A stretch of 64,000 nucleotides of DNA from Seohaeicola_A nanhaiensis (GCF_042654245.1 NZ_JBHSGI010000002.1:620001-684000); one strand, 5' to 3'. Counted from the first letter of the stretch, positions 8,563-18,060 are shown. Numbers and translations: made by a program. The notes: generated by a model from the sequence alone, not told the origin.

Positions 8563-9399
8563 TCAAGTTGCTCTCCTGTCGCCGGCATCGCGCAGCGCGT
8601 CGCCCAGCATGTTCGCCGACAGCACAATCGCGAAAATCAGTGCAGATGCGGCTGTCGAGACATGCGGTGCTATAAACAGGAACGATCGACCTTCTGCGGC
8701 GATGGAACCCAGTTCCGCAGTCGGGGGCTGAAGCCCCAGCCCGAGGAAGCCTAGCGTCGCCGCCAAGAGGATCGCGTCTCCGAACGCGAGCATCGTGTAT
8801 GTCAGTATGGGTGGGTACGCATTGGCCAGAAGATAGCGCGTGAGGAGAAGCCGGTCCGGAAGGCCGATGACTTTGCCCCCTGCCATGTAGTCCTGTGCCA
8901 TGATTGAGAGTGCGGCACCGCGGGAGATGCGTGCGATACCCGGCATCACCGACAACCCGACGGCGAAGATAAGGCTGTCGAGTCCAGGCCCCAGCATAGC
9001 AGCGAGTGACAAGCCGAACAGGATGGACGGAAAAGACAGGAACACATCTATGACCCGCATCAGGATCATGTCGAGCCGCCTGTAGAATGCCGCGCACAAA
9101 CCGATAGTCAGGCCAAGGGCTGCCCCGAAGAGCGTGCCGGCGAAACCGATCATCAACGTTGTGCGCGTGCCGTAGAGCAGGCGTGTCAACAAGTCTCGAC
9201 CTTGGCTATCGGTGCCCAGCAGATTTCCCTCGCCAGGTGGCCGTAGCCTCTGACGCAATTCCGTCTCGTAAGGGTCGAACGCTGTCAGGAGAGGGGCGAG
9301 CATGGCAGCCGCGGCGATCGCGATCAGGATACCCAGGGGAATGACGACAGCGGGTCGCCAAACCCTTCCTCCTGAATCGGCCATTTGAACATCGGTCAT
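8563..9399 (-). CDS. Peptide-type ABC transporter permease (DppC-like)
   Basis: The product has 278 residues. An N-terminal membrane segment is followed by the typical GTDSQGRDLLTRLLYG motif of DppC/OppC proteins, then five more membrane segments. The EAA-like loop is around GGKVIGLPDRLLLTRYLLANAYPPILTY. LGFLGLGLQPPTAELG near the C-terminus is also a DppC hallmark. It forms the membrane channel with the DppB-like subunit, whose gene overlaps its start by four bases. Length matches the family. Confidence 0.9.
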   Translation of the reverse strand: MTDVQMADSGGRVWRPAVVIPLGILIAIAAAAMLAPLLTAFDPYETELRQRLRPPGEGNLLGTDSQGRDLLTRLLYGTRTTLMIGFAGTLFGAALGLTIGLCAAFYRRLDMILMRVIDVFLSFPSILFGLSLAAMLGPGLDSLIFAVGLSVMPGIARISRGAALSIMAQDYMAGGKVIGLPDRLLLTRYLLANAYPPILTYTMLAFGDAILLAATLGFLGLGLQPPTAELGSIAAEGRSFLFIAPHVSTAASALIFAIVLSANMLGDALRDAGDRRAT

Positions 9400-10337
9400 G
9401 TCCGGCTCCTGATGCGAGGATCAGCCAGTTCATTCAGGATATCGACGAGGACGTTCACCAGAATGAAAGCTGTTGCCAGAAACACGATGGCGCCCTGTGC
9501 CATCGGATAGTCCCCGGCAACGATCGCCCCGACTGCAAGCCGACCAACCCCGGGCCAGGAAAAGATCGTCTCGGTCACGACGGCGCCGCCCATCAGCGTG
9601 CCGACCTGCAGCCCGATGAGCGTTACAATCGGCAGCAGGGCCGTCCGCAGGGCATGGTGAACGACGACCCGGCCTTCGGACGCGCCTTTTGCGCGTGCCG
9701 TGCGCACATGGTCGGCGTACAAGGCTTCGGCCAGAGCGGTTCGCGTCATCCTCGCGACCGGGCCGACAAGGATCAGCCCGAGCGCTGTTGCAGGCAACAC
9801 GATGTGAGAAAGTCCATCCCACGTCCACAACGGTCCGCCGCGTCCCTGGATCGGAAAGGCGCGGGTTTGCACTGCCAACTGAATCATAAGGAGTCCCACC
9901 CAGAAGACCGGAACCGAGACACCCATGACCGAAACTGCCATCACAATTCGATCCAGAACCCCGCCCCGATTGAGTGCAGCAAGAATTCCAAATGTCAGTC
10001 CGACAGGAACCGACCAGAGCATTGCAACAGCCATCAGTTCGATCGTTGGACCGAGAGCGCGCAACAACTCGTCGAAGACAGGGGCGTTGTTGATGACCGA
10101 GCGGCCCATATCACCCGCGGCAATGCGCTGGAGATAATAGACGAACTGGACAGGAGCCGGTTGGTCCAGCCCGAGGTGGCGACGGATCGCCTCTACTTCT
10201 TCTTCGGTGCCTTGTGGTCCTGCGATGGCCACGGCCGGATCCGCCGGGATCACCTGCAACATCGTGAAACCGATGAGCAAGACCCCAAGAAGCACCACAA
10301 TCGAGACGCCGAGACGACGCAGCAGAGTGTTGGTCAT
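9396..10337 (-). CDS. Peptide-type ABC transporter permease (DppB-like)
   Basis: The ATG at 10337 (MTNTLLRRLGVS) is preceded at a suitable distance by gggaga; a TTG six bases earlier is less likely. The 313-residue protein has the DppB pattern: first membrane helix, IPADPAVAIAG, LGLDQPAPVQFVYYL, and an EAA loop around RTARAKGASEGRVVVHHALRTA. TLMGGAVVTETIFSWPGVGRL is a strong family signature. It is the first gene after the solute-binding protein; a stable hairpin lies between them. Confidence 0.9.
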   Translation of the reverse strand: MTNTLLRRLGVSIVVLLGVLLIGFTMLQVIPADPAVAIAGPQGTEEEVEAIRRHLGLDQPAPVQFVYYLQRIAAGDMGRSVINNAPVFDELLRALGPTIELMAVAMLWSVPVGLTFGILAALNRGGVLDRIVMAVSVMGVSVPVFWVGLLMIQLAVQTRAFPIQGRGGPLWTWDGLSHIVLPATALGLILVGPVARMTRTALAEALYADHVRTARAKGASEGRVVVHHALRTALLPIVTLIGLQVGTLMGGAVVTETIFSWPGVGRLAVGAIVAGDYPMAQGAIVFLATAFILVNVLVDILNELADPRIRSRT

Positions 10338-10359
10338 CGCCAAAGATCTCCCACGATCC

Positions 10360-10380
10360 GCGGCCCCTCCAAGGGGCCGC
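10360..10380 (-). promoter_or_regulatory. Intercistronic stem-loop between binding-protein and permease genes
   Basis: A perfect 9-bp stem (GCGGCCCCT pairing with AGGGGCCGC) with a 3-base loop sits between the solute-binding protein gene and the DppB-like gene. No T-run follows, so it is probably not a full terminator. Such hairpins commonly protect the 3' end of the binding-protein message or cause partial termination, so that binding protein is made in excess over the permease. Confidence 0.6.
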
Positions 10381-10401
10381 AGAACCTGTTCTGAGCAGTG
10401 G

Positions 10402-12000
10402 TCACTTGATTGCGAGGTTCAAGCCGTTACCGAAGGCCGCTCCTGAAATCCCTGCGGGCTGGAACGGTTGCAGGCGCGATCCTGCAGCGACCGTCGGCTT
10501 TTCAAGCAAGAGCGGCTTCCAGAGCACCGCCTCGTGCAGCCGCCGGCCCAACGCTTTGAACGCTTCGGCCCGTGCATCGTCGTTGATCGCAGCGTTTCCG
10601 GCGGCAAGCAACCGGTCGGTTTCGGGATCGTTCCACATCATTCGATTGGGCGATGGGATCGAGCCCGAGCCAAAGTAGAGGTTCAATGCGTCGCCGGCAT
10701 TGAGATATGGATAGTCCATCTGGAACAGGTCATATGTCTGCTCGCGCAGCTTGGCCCAGATTGCCGTGGAATCGTAGAGTTCGACCTGAAGGTCGATCCC
10801 AGCCTTGCGCAGGTCTCCCTGGATCGCCTCAGCCTGCTCACGGGATGTATTGAAGCCATAATAGGTCAGCGTCAGCCGTTGCCCGTCCTTCTCCCAGAAG
10901 CCGTCAGCCCCCATCGTGAAACCGGCCTCTTCCAGCAGAGCGCGAGAGCTGTCGGGATTGTAAGTAAAGGCGCTCGTGTCCGTCGCGGGGTCGAAGTCCA
11001 GCGCGGTTTCAGCGTAGTATGAGAAGGTGGGTTCGACAGTGCCGAAAAAGATCGCCTCGGCAATCGCTGCTTGGTCGATCGCATGGCTAACTGCGGTGCG
11101 CACCCTTACGTCTTCCATGAACGGGCGCGATGTCTTCATGCCGACATAGTGGGTGCGGAAGCTCGCGATTGGCTGAAACAGTTCGATGGTCGGATCGGCC
11201 GCGAACTGCGCGATCGACCAGGCTGGAAGCGAATAGGACGCATCTATCTCGCCCGCCTGAAGGCTGGCCGCAAGAGTTGCCTCCTCGGGGATGATTTTCC
11301 AAACGATCCGGTCCACTTGGGCCGGTCCTGTGTTGCCCAACGCCGGCGTGCCCCAATCATAGGCTTCGTGTCGGGTCAGAACGAGGCTGTCGTTCGGCGC
11401 CCAGCTGTCGAAACAGAATGGTCCGGTGCCGTTGAAGGCGGTGACGCCGAAGTCCTCGCCCAGCGATGCGGCCTGCTGGGGATCGATCATGATGAAGTTG
11501 AACTGCGCCATCTGGAACAGCAGGCCCGAGTTCGGGGACTTGAGCTTGTAGACAACGGTCAGGTTGTCGGGTGCGGTGACGCTCTCGACATCCCCTGCCT
11601 TCCAGCGGCTCACATACGGTCCGTCCGGGGTCAGCCAGCGCTCCATGTTTCCAACCACATCCTGCGCCGTAAATGGCCGCCCGTCGCAATAGGTCACGCC
11701 CTCCTTCAGCTGGAAGGTATATGTCAAACCGTCTTCCGAAATGTCCCAGCTTTTGGCCAGGGCCGGCTCGATAGTGAGGAGGTCGTGGCTCAGTGTCACC
11801 AAGGTATCGCCCATCATATAGAGCACTTCGGCGGCTGCCAGCGCAGTCGACCGGTGGGGATCATACCTATCGGCGTCTGTTGTCCGCCCGAGGTTGATGG
11901 TGGTCTGGGCCGAGGCCGCAGCAGCGCAGCAAAACAGGGCAACGGTGCTCGCACCAAGGAGCAAGGTGCGACCCGGCAGGCGTTGGTTCATACGGGGCAT
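10402..12000 (-). CDS. Peptide-type ABC transporter substrate-binding protein (SBP family 5)
   Basis: The ATG at 12000 has a ggag site 9 bases upstream. Residues about 10-32 form a signal peptide ending ASA-QT, so the mature protein is periplasmic. The family 5 features are clear: ALAKSWDISEDGLTYTFQLK with EGVTYCDGRPFTAQDV just after, GTGPFCFDSW, and the long two-lobe fold (about 530 residues). It delivers the solute to the DppBC-like channel. As the first gene after the LysR gene and 150 bases from it, it probably has its own promoter. Similarity to known binders is too general to give a substrate. Confidence 0.9.
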   Translation of the reverse strand: MPRMNQRLPGRTLLLGASTVALFCCAAAASAQTTINLGRTTDADRYDPHRSTALAAAEVLYMMGDTLVTLSHDLLTIEPALAKSWDISEDGLTYTFQLKEGVTYCDGRPFTAQDVVGNMERWLTPDGPYVSRWKAGDVESVTAPDNLTVVYKLKSPNSGLLFQMAQFNFIMIDPQQAASLGEDFGVTAFNGTGPFCFDSWAPNDSLVLTRHEAYDWGTPALGNTGPAQVDRIVWKIIPEEATLAASLQAGEIDASYSLPAWSIAQFAADPTIELFQPIASFRTHYVGMKTSRPFMEDVRVRTAVSHAIDQAAIAEAIFFGTVEPTFSYYAETALDFDPATDTSAFTYNPDSSRALLEEAGFTMGADGFWEKDGQRLTLTYYGFNTSREQAEAIQGDLRKAGIDLQVELYDSTAIWAKLREQTYDLFQMDYPYLNAGDALNLYFGSGSIPSPNRMMWNDPETDRLLAAGNAAINDDARAEAFKALGRRLHEAVLWKPLLLEKPTVAAGSRLQPFQPAGISGAAFGNGLNLAIK

Positions 12001-12149
12001 GTTTGGTCTCCAGTTGGACGTCGAGAAGGACATTTTTTCGGCGCCACTGCTGCGCGTATGGAGTGCAGTACGCGCAGCTAGGGGCCGTGTCTTGTACCTT
12101 CAGGCTAAGGTACGTCGTGGCCGCTCCAAAAGGGTCAATGGGCGTGAAT

Positions 12150-13061
12150 TCATTCCTTGAGGGAATGACCATTCAGGCGAGTGGGCCGTTCTGCTTCCTG
12201 AACCAACCAGTCGCGAAAAGTCAAGACCGCAGGATCGAGGCGCTTACGCTCAGGATACACCAGAAAATAGGAGCCCGTGGTGGGCATACTCGCTGAAAAC
12301 GGACAGTCGAGCTCACAGGCTGTTACATGCTCCTCGGCCATGAATCGAGGCACGAGGCCGACCCCCAATCCGTGGCGTGCGCCGCGGATGATCATGTCGA
12401 AGGTTTCGAAGCGACTCCCGCGAAAGGCGTTCTCGGTGCTCAACCCATTCAGCTCCAACCAGCGTTGCCAGTCGCGCGGTCTCGCCCGGTGATGCAGCAG
12501 GTGCAATTCGCTCAGGCGAGCCGTGTCTTCAGGTGCAATCAGGCCTGATCGGCAAATCGGGACCATCTCTTCCCCGAACAGTCGGATCGATGGACCGCCT
12601 GGCCATGGCGCTTCGGCATAGAAAATCGCCACGTCGACGTTCTCCTGCACCATGTCAAAGGGCCAGTTCCGGGAAATGACGTTCAACGAGATCTCGGGCC
12701 GCCGCGTTGCGAATAAAGGCAGTCGAGGAAGGAGCCAATGATTTCCAAACGAGGGGAGCGTGGCGATGTTCAGCGTGCCGCCACCCGGTCGGAATGCAAG
12801 CGTCTCCATAGTCGCCTCTTCCATGATCTCGAGTGCCTCACGCACCCTTTCCAGGTAGTGCTGACCGGCTTCGGTAAGCACGATCCGCTGGCGTACCCGC
12901 TCGAAAAGCTGCGCGCCGAGCCAATCCTCGAGCCCGGCAATTCGCTTGGAGACCGCAGATTGGCTCATGTTCAGTTCCTCGGCCGCCCGCGTGAAGCTGC
13001 CGTGCCTTGCCGAGGCTTCAAACACGGTCAGTGATGGTAGTGACGGAAGAACACGTCGCAT
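12150..13061 (-). CDS. LysR family transcriptional regulator (GcvA-like)
   Basis: The start at 13061 gives MRRVLPSLPSLTVFEASARH, the normal LysR opening; an upstream in-frame ATG adds 25 poorly conserved residues. The winged HTH covers residues 6-65 (SFTRAAEELNMSQSAVSKRI). The effector-binding domain follows from about residue 90, with GWLGAQLF-like dimer helix before it. The set of motifs (LPSLPSLTVFEA, WPGGPSIRLF) resembles the GcvA branch. It lies upstream of, and in the same direction as, the transporter operon and is the likely regulator of that operon. Confidence 0.85.
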   Translation of the reverse strand: MRRVLPSLPSLTVFEASARHGSFTRAAEELNMSQSAVSKRIAGLEDWLGAQLFERVRQRIVLTEAGQHYLERVREALEIMEEATMETLAFRPGGGTLNIATLPSFGNHWLLPRLPLFATRRPEISLNVISRNWPFDMVQENVDVAIFYAEAPWPGGPSIRLFGEEMVPICRSGLIAPEDTARLSELHLLHHRARPRDWQRWLELNGLSTENAFRGSRFETFDMIIRGARHGLGVGLVPRFMAEEHVTACELDCPFSASMPTTGSYFLVYPERKRLDPAVLTFRDWLVQEAERPTRLNGHSLKE

Positions 13062-13220
13062 TGGTGAGCCTCCACTCAAGTGTAAGTTGGTTTCGAGAGT
13101 CCACGCTAGCAAGTATGGGTTAAGCGCGCCGTCCACCGTAGCCTAATGGTCGGGCTGTTCTCGGACAACCGACCGGCAAAAAACAGATCGACCAAGGCCA
13201 TATCAGGCATCTGATACTGA

Positions 13221-13474
13221 TCGGGATGCCGCCTGCTGTCGATCTCGCGGTCGTCGTTCTACTACGCACCGTTGGGCGAGACCGAGATGAACCTGACGCT
13301 CATGCTGCTGATCGACCGGCAGTTTCTGAAAACCCCGTTCTACGGTGTCCAGCAGATGACCTGGCACCTGCAGAACGAGGGCCACGCCGTTAACGTGAAG
13401 CGCATCCGGCGGATGATGCGTCTGATGCCGATCTACCAGAAGCCCAACACCAGCAAGCCCGCGAAGGGCCACAA
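13221..13474 (+). pseudogene. IS3-family transposase OrfB fragment
   Basis: The frame reads SGCRLLSISRSSFYYAPLG, then LMLLIDRQFLKTPFYGVQQM and HAVNVKRIRRMMRLMPIYQK, ending PAKGHK. This is the N-terminal third of an IS3-family OrfB (rve-type transposase, usual length about 270-290 residues). The frame is broken by stops just upstream and cut at 13474, exactly where the end of an IS6-type element begins. So an IS6 element appears to have inserted into an older IS3 copy. Not functional. Confidence 0.75.
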
Positions 13475-13880
13475 GGGTGCTGGCAGACAAATGCGAACCA
13501 GTCTCCGCATCACAAGAGGAAGGTTTCTCTATTCAGCGCAGAGACCGCGCCACTCGGCGAGAGCGGCGGCGCGGTTTGCCTTGAAATGGGCTCGTGAGGT
13601 GAGGCTGCGTTCCTGGTTGAAAAGGTTGTGGACCGAAGCATGGATGGATGCGAATTTCTGCAAACTTCGCATCCGCCGGAAACGGAGCATCGCCCGCTCC
13701 CTTCGTCGAAATGGTTGGTGTGGGTTCTCCGCCCTGTTGTTCAGCCAGCGGCCAGTTGCTTGGCGATCAGCCGCTCCGATCTCCCTCAGCGCGGCGCCGG
13801 AATTTCAAGGCGGCCTTCTTGTGCCGCGTCTTGGTGACGAAGCTTTCCACGGCTTCGCCCTCAGGCCCGCGGCGGCGGAG
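13475..13880 (-). mobile_element. IS6-family insertion sequence remnant (left end, internally deleted)
   Basis: The first 37 bases (from GGGTGCTGGCAGAC onward) are identical to the end of the larger IS6 copy at 19881. On the minus strand, fragments of transposase are readable: a segment around ESFVTKTRHKKAALKF and a C-terminal part matching the 20-kb copy, but the middle, including much of the DDE core, is deleted and frames are broken. The right boundary is uncertain because recognisable transposase sequence fades near 13880. The element is inactive. Confidence 0.7.
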
Positions 13881-14099
13881 GGGATCAGCGCCTTTGCAGC
13901 GAAACGCGCTCCGGACTTCGACGAGGTCTGACCTCTCATGCTCCGCACTCCGGGAGGTCCGAGAAAGCAGAACGACAGCCTCTCCACACAAGACGCTCGC
14001 GCGCCATGCATCCTAAGAAAATTCAGGTGAATCTAGCTTACAGGGGGCAGCCATGGATGCATTGACAGCGCCGCTCTTCAACGCCGGGGACGGTCCCGC
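13881..14099. other. Scar region before the SDR gene
   Basis: No intact gene. A short frame from 14017 encodes ...MDALTAPLFNAGDGPA and stops at 14102, overlapping the SDR start by ATGA. This looks like the last residues of a truncated upstream gene once co-translated with the SDR. The bases TTGACAGCGCC at 14062-14072 also occur at the right end of the 20-kb IS6 copy, so the IS boundary may lie here. Confidence 0.35.
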
Positions 14100-14793
14100 A
14101 TGACCGCATCGCTTGCCGGACGCTCTCTGTTTATCACTGGCGCCAGCCGCGGCATCGGGCGAGAGATTGCGTTGCGCGCCGCGCGAGAAGGTGCCAACGT
14201 CGTGATCGCCGCCAAGTCGGCGGAGCCTCACCCCAAACTTCCAGGCACCATTCATACCGTAGCAAAAGAGGTCGAGACCGCAGGCGGGCGGGCGCTAGCC
14301 CTGCAGGTCGACGTTCGGGATGACATGGCACTTGCCGACGCCGTGAGCAGGGCCGCGGAGTCATTCGGAGGCATCGATGCAGTCGTAAACAACGCAGGAG
14401 CGATCCGCCTCGAGCCTGCCGAAATGATCGAGATGCGCCGTTTTGATTTGGTCTATCAAATCAATACGCGTGCATTGCTAGCGACGGCCAAGGCTGCGCT
14501 CCCCTGGCTGAAAGCGTCGGATCAAACACACATCCTGAGCCTCTCGCCACCGCTCAATCTCGACCCCAAGTGGCTCGGCCCATACATCCCCTACACGACG
14601 AGGAAGTATGCCATGACGCTGATGTCACTGGGGCTGGCCGAGGAATTTCGCGGCATGCCGATTGCGGTGAATACGCTCTGGCCCCGCACCACCATCGCCA
14701 CCGCTGCGGTTGAGTTCGAGGTCGGTGCGGAATACATCGCACGGTCCAGAACGCCCGCGATCATGGCGGATGCCGCGCACGCGATTCTGACGA
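14100..14793 (+). pseudogene. SDR oxidoreductase truncated by ISKra4 element
   Basis: The frame encodes 231 residues of an HSDL2-type short-chain dehydrogenase. The NAD(P)-binding motif TGASRGIG, DVRD, the NNAGAI motif, LSLSPPLNLDPKW and a YTTRKYAM stretch (catalytic Tyr and Lys: Y-x3-K) are all present. HSDL2-like proteins then continue with about 40 more residues after MADAAHAILTR. Here the left inverted repeat of an ISKra4 element starts at that point and the frame runs on into the IS. The lost 3' part is not found beyond the IS. The catalytic core is intact, but the fused or truncated product is probably unstable. The original substrate is unknown. Confidence 0.75.
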
Positions 14794-16235
14794 GGGAGTG
14801 GGCAAAACGTGGGGGTGTCTTTGTATGCTGGTGGTTCATTGAGAGGGGAACTGCCATGGACGTGCGGATTATCGTTGACACCACGTTTGAGAACGGTACC
14901 ACAAGGACGCATCGTCTCGGCCGTTTATCCCGCCCGTTTCGGCGCACGCAGCCTGAGGGATTTGGGTTGTTGCTCGAAGATGCGAAGACGATCCTGGGAC
15001 AATTGCAGAATGCGATCCTGCTCGACCAGATTGAAGAAAATTCTGAAGCCGGCAGGATCTGCGCTGACTGCGATCAGGTCCGGGCCATCCATGATTATCG
15101 GTCGAGGGTGCTCGAAACGCTATTCGGCAGGTTCCGGGTCAAAGCCCCGCGCATTCGCCGCTGCGGCTGCAATACTCGGTCGGACGGCGTCCTGGGCGGG
15201 ACGCTTTCGCCTCTCGCTCACTTTTCCCGGATCGCTCGACCCCGGAACTGCAACGCCTTCAGGCTGAATTCGGGGCACGACATACCTTCCGGGAAGCGGC
15301 GCGCATCCTGGAAATCTTTCTGCCTTGTGCAAAGCAGATGAACACGTCGGTGCGGAACCGTCTTGGCAAAGTCGCCCGGGACATCTGCGAGAGCGAACTG
15401 ACTGAGCCGGTGCTCGCGGAGGCCACCGAAGATGCGCCCGGGGTGACGGTCTTCGTGGACGGCGCACATATCCGATGCAGACCGGAATATCAGAAACGAC
15501 ACCTCGATGTTGAGGTCGGCAAGATCGAAAGCCACAACAAGTGCCGCCGTTTCGGCCTTGTTCAGCAGGCGGTGCTGTCGCCAGCCTGCCAGCTTCGCCA
15601 GAACTTGAGAGCTGTCGGTTGGGATCATAGAAAGGTGGTCACGATGATTTCGGACGGAGAGCCCGCCCTGCCAAACCTCGTGTGCGACGCCGTCGGTGGA
15701 AAGGTCCGCCACATCCTCGACTGGTGGCATATCTCGATGCGTATTCAGCGCGTCGAGAACGCGGTAAAGGGCCTGCTGCAGATCGGGGGCTTCTCCGGCA
15801 TTCCGGTACTGTTCAGGCGTCCGGCCGAAACGCTGCGATGGTACCTGTGGCATGGGAAAGTTATGACGGCCACGACCAGTCTGCGATGGTTGATGGTCGA
15901 TTGTGAGCGGCTGAATACAGATGAGCGCAAGGCGGCTGAAGCAGCCCAAAGCGTACAAGCCCAGTGTCGGGATCTGTATTCCCACCTTGCGAACAACATG
16001 GACAGCCTGACCGACTATGGTCGGCGGTACCGCGCGGGTCTTCCGATTTCTTCATCTCGGGCCGAGGGCTGTGTAGACGACATCGGCAACACGCGCATGG
16101 GAAAGCGCCGCCGCATGAGGTGGCCGCCCAAGGGAGCCCACCGCGTGGCCGTTGTCCGCGCCGCCGTTCTCGATGGTCGACTATCCGGCGTTTACCAGAG
16201 AGCAGCCGCATGACCCCCAAGTTTTGCCCACTCCC
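14794..16235 (+). mobile_element. ISKra4-family insertion sequence
   Basis: Imperfect terminal inverted repeats bound the element: GGGAGTGGGCAAAACGTGG at the left (14794) and, on the opposite strand, GGGAGTGGGCAAAACTTGG at the right (ending 16235), continuing GGGT. The 23-bp ends differ at one position. The 1442-bp length fits the family. It carries one transposase gene, now frameshifted. It lies 15 bases from the stop of btuD, and its left end cuts the SDR gene. I see no clear target duplication. Confidence 0.8.
14856..16213 (+). pseudogene. ISKra4-family transposase, frameshifted
   Basis: The N-terminal part starts MDVRIIVDTTFENG and runs to VKAPRIRRCGC in one frame. The rest continues in another frame as FPDRSTPELQRLQAEFGARH, then MNTSVRNRLGKVARDICESE to the stop at 16213. 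The switch lies between about 15165 and 15230, so one insertion or deletion broke the gene. The C-terminal part contains the DDE-type core: FVDGAHIRCRPEYQ, MISDGEPALPNL, ILDWWHISMRIQ and SSRAEGCVDDIGNTRMGKRR. ISKra4 transposases are normally one frame of about 450 residues, so I read this as mutation rather than programmed frameshifting. Confidence 0.75.
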
Positions 16236-16250
16236 ATCCCTGCACATGCG

Positions 16251-17012
16251 TCAAAGGCAAAACTCTACCCGTGGACGGCCGGAGTCCTTGCGCAGATGCA
16301 CGATGGCATCGACGCCGAACACGCTTGCGATCATTTCCGTCGTGATGATTTCGTCCGGCGGTCCCTGCGCAATGACCTTTCCCTTCTCCATGACGGCAAT
16401 CCTGTCGCAATAGGCCGCCGCGTGGTCGAGATCGTGCAGCGCGATGATCGTTCCGCATTCGAGCTTGCGCAACAGGCGCAGAAGGTCGCGCTGATGGCGT
16501 ATGTCGAGATGGTTCGTCGGCTCGTCAAGCAGCATGATTTCCGGCTCTTGCGCCAGTGCGCGCGCGATCTGGATGCGCTGGCGTTCGCCGCCCGACAGGG
16601 TGGACCATGCCTGCTCGGCCTTGTGCTCCATGCTCACCTGCCGCAGCGCACCTATCACGGCCAGCTCATCCGCGTCGCTCCACCCGTCCCAGGCACCACG
16701 GTGAGGTGTCCGGCCAAGCTTGACCACATCCCGTGACGTGAGCGCGGTTTGCGTCTCGGCGTGCTGGGCGACAAAGGCGATACGGCGCGCGACCTGCTTC
16801 CGGGGCGCCCTGGCCATGACCTCCCCGTCCAGCAGCACCGCCCCGCCTTGGCATTCGCGCAGCCCGGCCAGAAGCCGCAGCAGGCTCGACTTGCCGCAGC
16901 CATTCGGCCCCACCAGACCCAGAATGCCGTGTTTCGGCGCGGAAAGGGTGACGCCGTTGACCACAATCAACCCATCCACCTTCCACGTGACGTCCCTGCC
17001 CTCCAGTGTCAT
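16251..17012 (-). CDS. btuD: Cobalamin-type ABC transporter ATP-binding protein (BtuD-like)
   Basis: The ATG at 17012 overlaps the permease stop (ATGA). The 253-residue protein has Walker A GPNGCGKSS, signature LSGGERQRIQIARAL, Walker B IMLLDEPTNHLD and the H-loop ALHDLDHAAAYCD, all typical of the FecE/BtuD group for iron-siderophore and vitamin B12 import. The family alone does not separate heme, siderophore and cobalamin; the cobalamin riboswitch upstream of the operon decides for a corrinoid. A far longer in-frame extension upstream is a shadow of the permease gene. An IS lies 15 bases past its stop but does not visibly shorten it. Confidence 0.8.
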   Translation of the reverse strand: MTLEGRDVTWKVDGLIVVNGVTLSAPKHGILGLVGPNGCGKSSLLRLLAGLRECQGGAVLLDGEVMARAPRKQVARRIAFVAQHAETQTALTSRDVVKLGRTPHRGAWDGWSDADELAVIGALRQVSMEHKAEQAWSTLSGGERQRIQIARALAQEPEIMLLDEPTNHLDIRHQRDLLRLLRKLECGTIIALHDLDHAAAYCDRIAVMEKGKVIAQGPPDEIITTEMIASVFGVDAIVHLRKDSGRPRVEFCL

Positions 17013-18055
17013 GACCGCCGCCTCGACTGCCAGAGGATCGTCGCAAAGGCTGGCGCACCGATCAGCGCGGTCACGACGCCGATGGGCAGGACCTGTCCGG
17101 GTACGATCACGCGCGACAGGATGTCCGCCAGAACCAGGAACACGGCGCCGGACAGAACCGACGCAGGGATCAACCTCTCGTGGTCCGCGCCGACGACGAA
17201 GCGCACCGCATGAGGCACAACGAGACCGACAAAGCCCACCGCACCGACCACGCTGACCACGGCCGCGGTCAGCAAGGCCGTCACGGCAAACAGGCCGATG
17301 CGCAGCTTCATGACCTCGACGCCAAGCGAAGCTGCCGCATCCTCGCCGAAGGCAAACGCATCCAGCGCCCGGGCCTTGGACAGGCAGATTGCCACCCCCA
17401 GCACCAGTACAGGCACCGCGAGCAGGGCATCGGGCCACCGCACGCCGCCCAGACTGCCGAGAAGCCAGAACATGACGCCGCGGGTCTGCTCCGCACTGGC
17501 GGAGGTGGTGACGATGAAAGAGGTCGCCGCGTTGAACAGCTGCGATCCGGCAATCCCCGACAGGATGACCTTGTCAACACCACCGCCTGCCCCTCGCGCC
17601 AGGATCATGACGAAGGCAAAAGCAGCAGCCGCGCCGAAGAAGGCACCGCCCGACAGCCCCAGCCCGCCAACCCCGAAGCCCAGCACGATGACCAGTACCG
17701 CCCCCGTCGAGGCACCTGCGGAGATGCCCAGCAGATAGGGTTCGGCCAATGGGTTGCGCAACAGCGCTTGCAGGACCACGCCACACAGCGCCAGCGCGCC
17801 GCCCGCACAAGCGGCCACCACCGTGCGGCTAAGCCGATAATGCCAGACAACGCCCTCGCTGACCGGATCGACATTATATGTCGCTCCAAAAAGCCGGTTG
17901 GCCAGGACCTTGGCCACATCGCCTGCCGTGGTCTCGATATCGCCGATGGTCATTGCCGCCCATGCCGACAGCAGCAGCGCCACGGCGCCGCCACTCAGGA
18001 ACAGACCCAGACCCCGGCGCCGCAACGCCGGGGTGGTCTTAACGACACCGCGCAA
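17009..18055 (-). CDS. btuC: Cobalamin-type ABC transporter permease (BtuC/FecCD family)
   Basis: I take the TTG at 18055 as start, five bases after the stop of the binding-protein gene; no ATG is available nearby. The product has 348 residues and about ten membrane helices, the BtuC/FhuB/FecCD fold. Family motifs include RLSRTVVAACAGGALALCGV, LLRNPLAEPYLLGISAGAS, GGVRWPDALL-type loop and GLVVPHAVRFVVGADHERL with DILSRVI. It forms the inner-membrane channel for a corrinoid, given the riboswitch. Translation is probably coupled to btuF upstream and btuD downstream. Confidence 0.8.
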   Translation of the reverse strand: MRGVVKTTPALRRRGLGLFLSGGAVALLLSAWAAMTIGDIETTAGDVAKVLANRLFGATYNVDPVSEGVVWHYRLSRTVVAACAGGALALCGVVLQALLRNPLAEPYLLGISAGASTGAVLVIVLGFGVGGLGLSGGAFFGAAAAFAFVMILARGAGGGVDKVILSGIAGSQLFNAATSFIVTTSASAEQTRGVMFWLLGSLGGVRWPDALLAVPVLVLGVAICLSKARALDAFAFGEDAAASLGVEVMKLRIGLFAVTALLTAAVVSVVGAVGFVGLVVPHAVRFVVGADHERLIPASVLSGAVFLVLADILSRVIVPGQVLPIGVVTALIGAPAFATILWQSRRRS

Positions 18056-18060
18056 GGGAG

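Noticed and set aside
13475..13931. Continuation of the IS3 OrfB frame into a 219-residue protein
   Set aside because: The frame runs by chance into the IS6 remnant on the opposite strand; similarity to OrfB ends at 13474.
14062..14072. TTGACAGCGCC as a certain right end of the second IS6 remnant
   Set aside because: Only 11 bases match and the region also forms the tail of a small frame overlapping the SDR start; kept only as a possibility.
15165..15230. Programmed frameshift in the ISKra4 transposase
   Set aside because: Family members normally have a single frame; no slippery sequence was visible.
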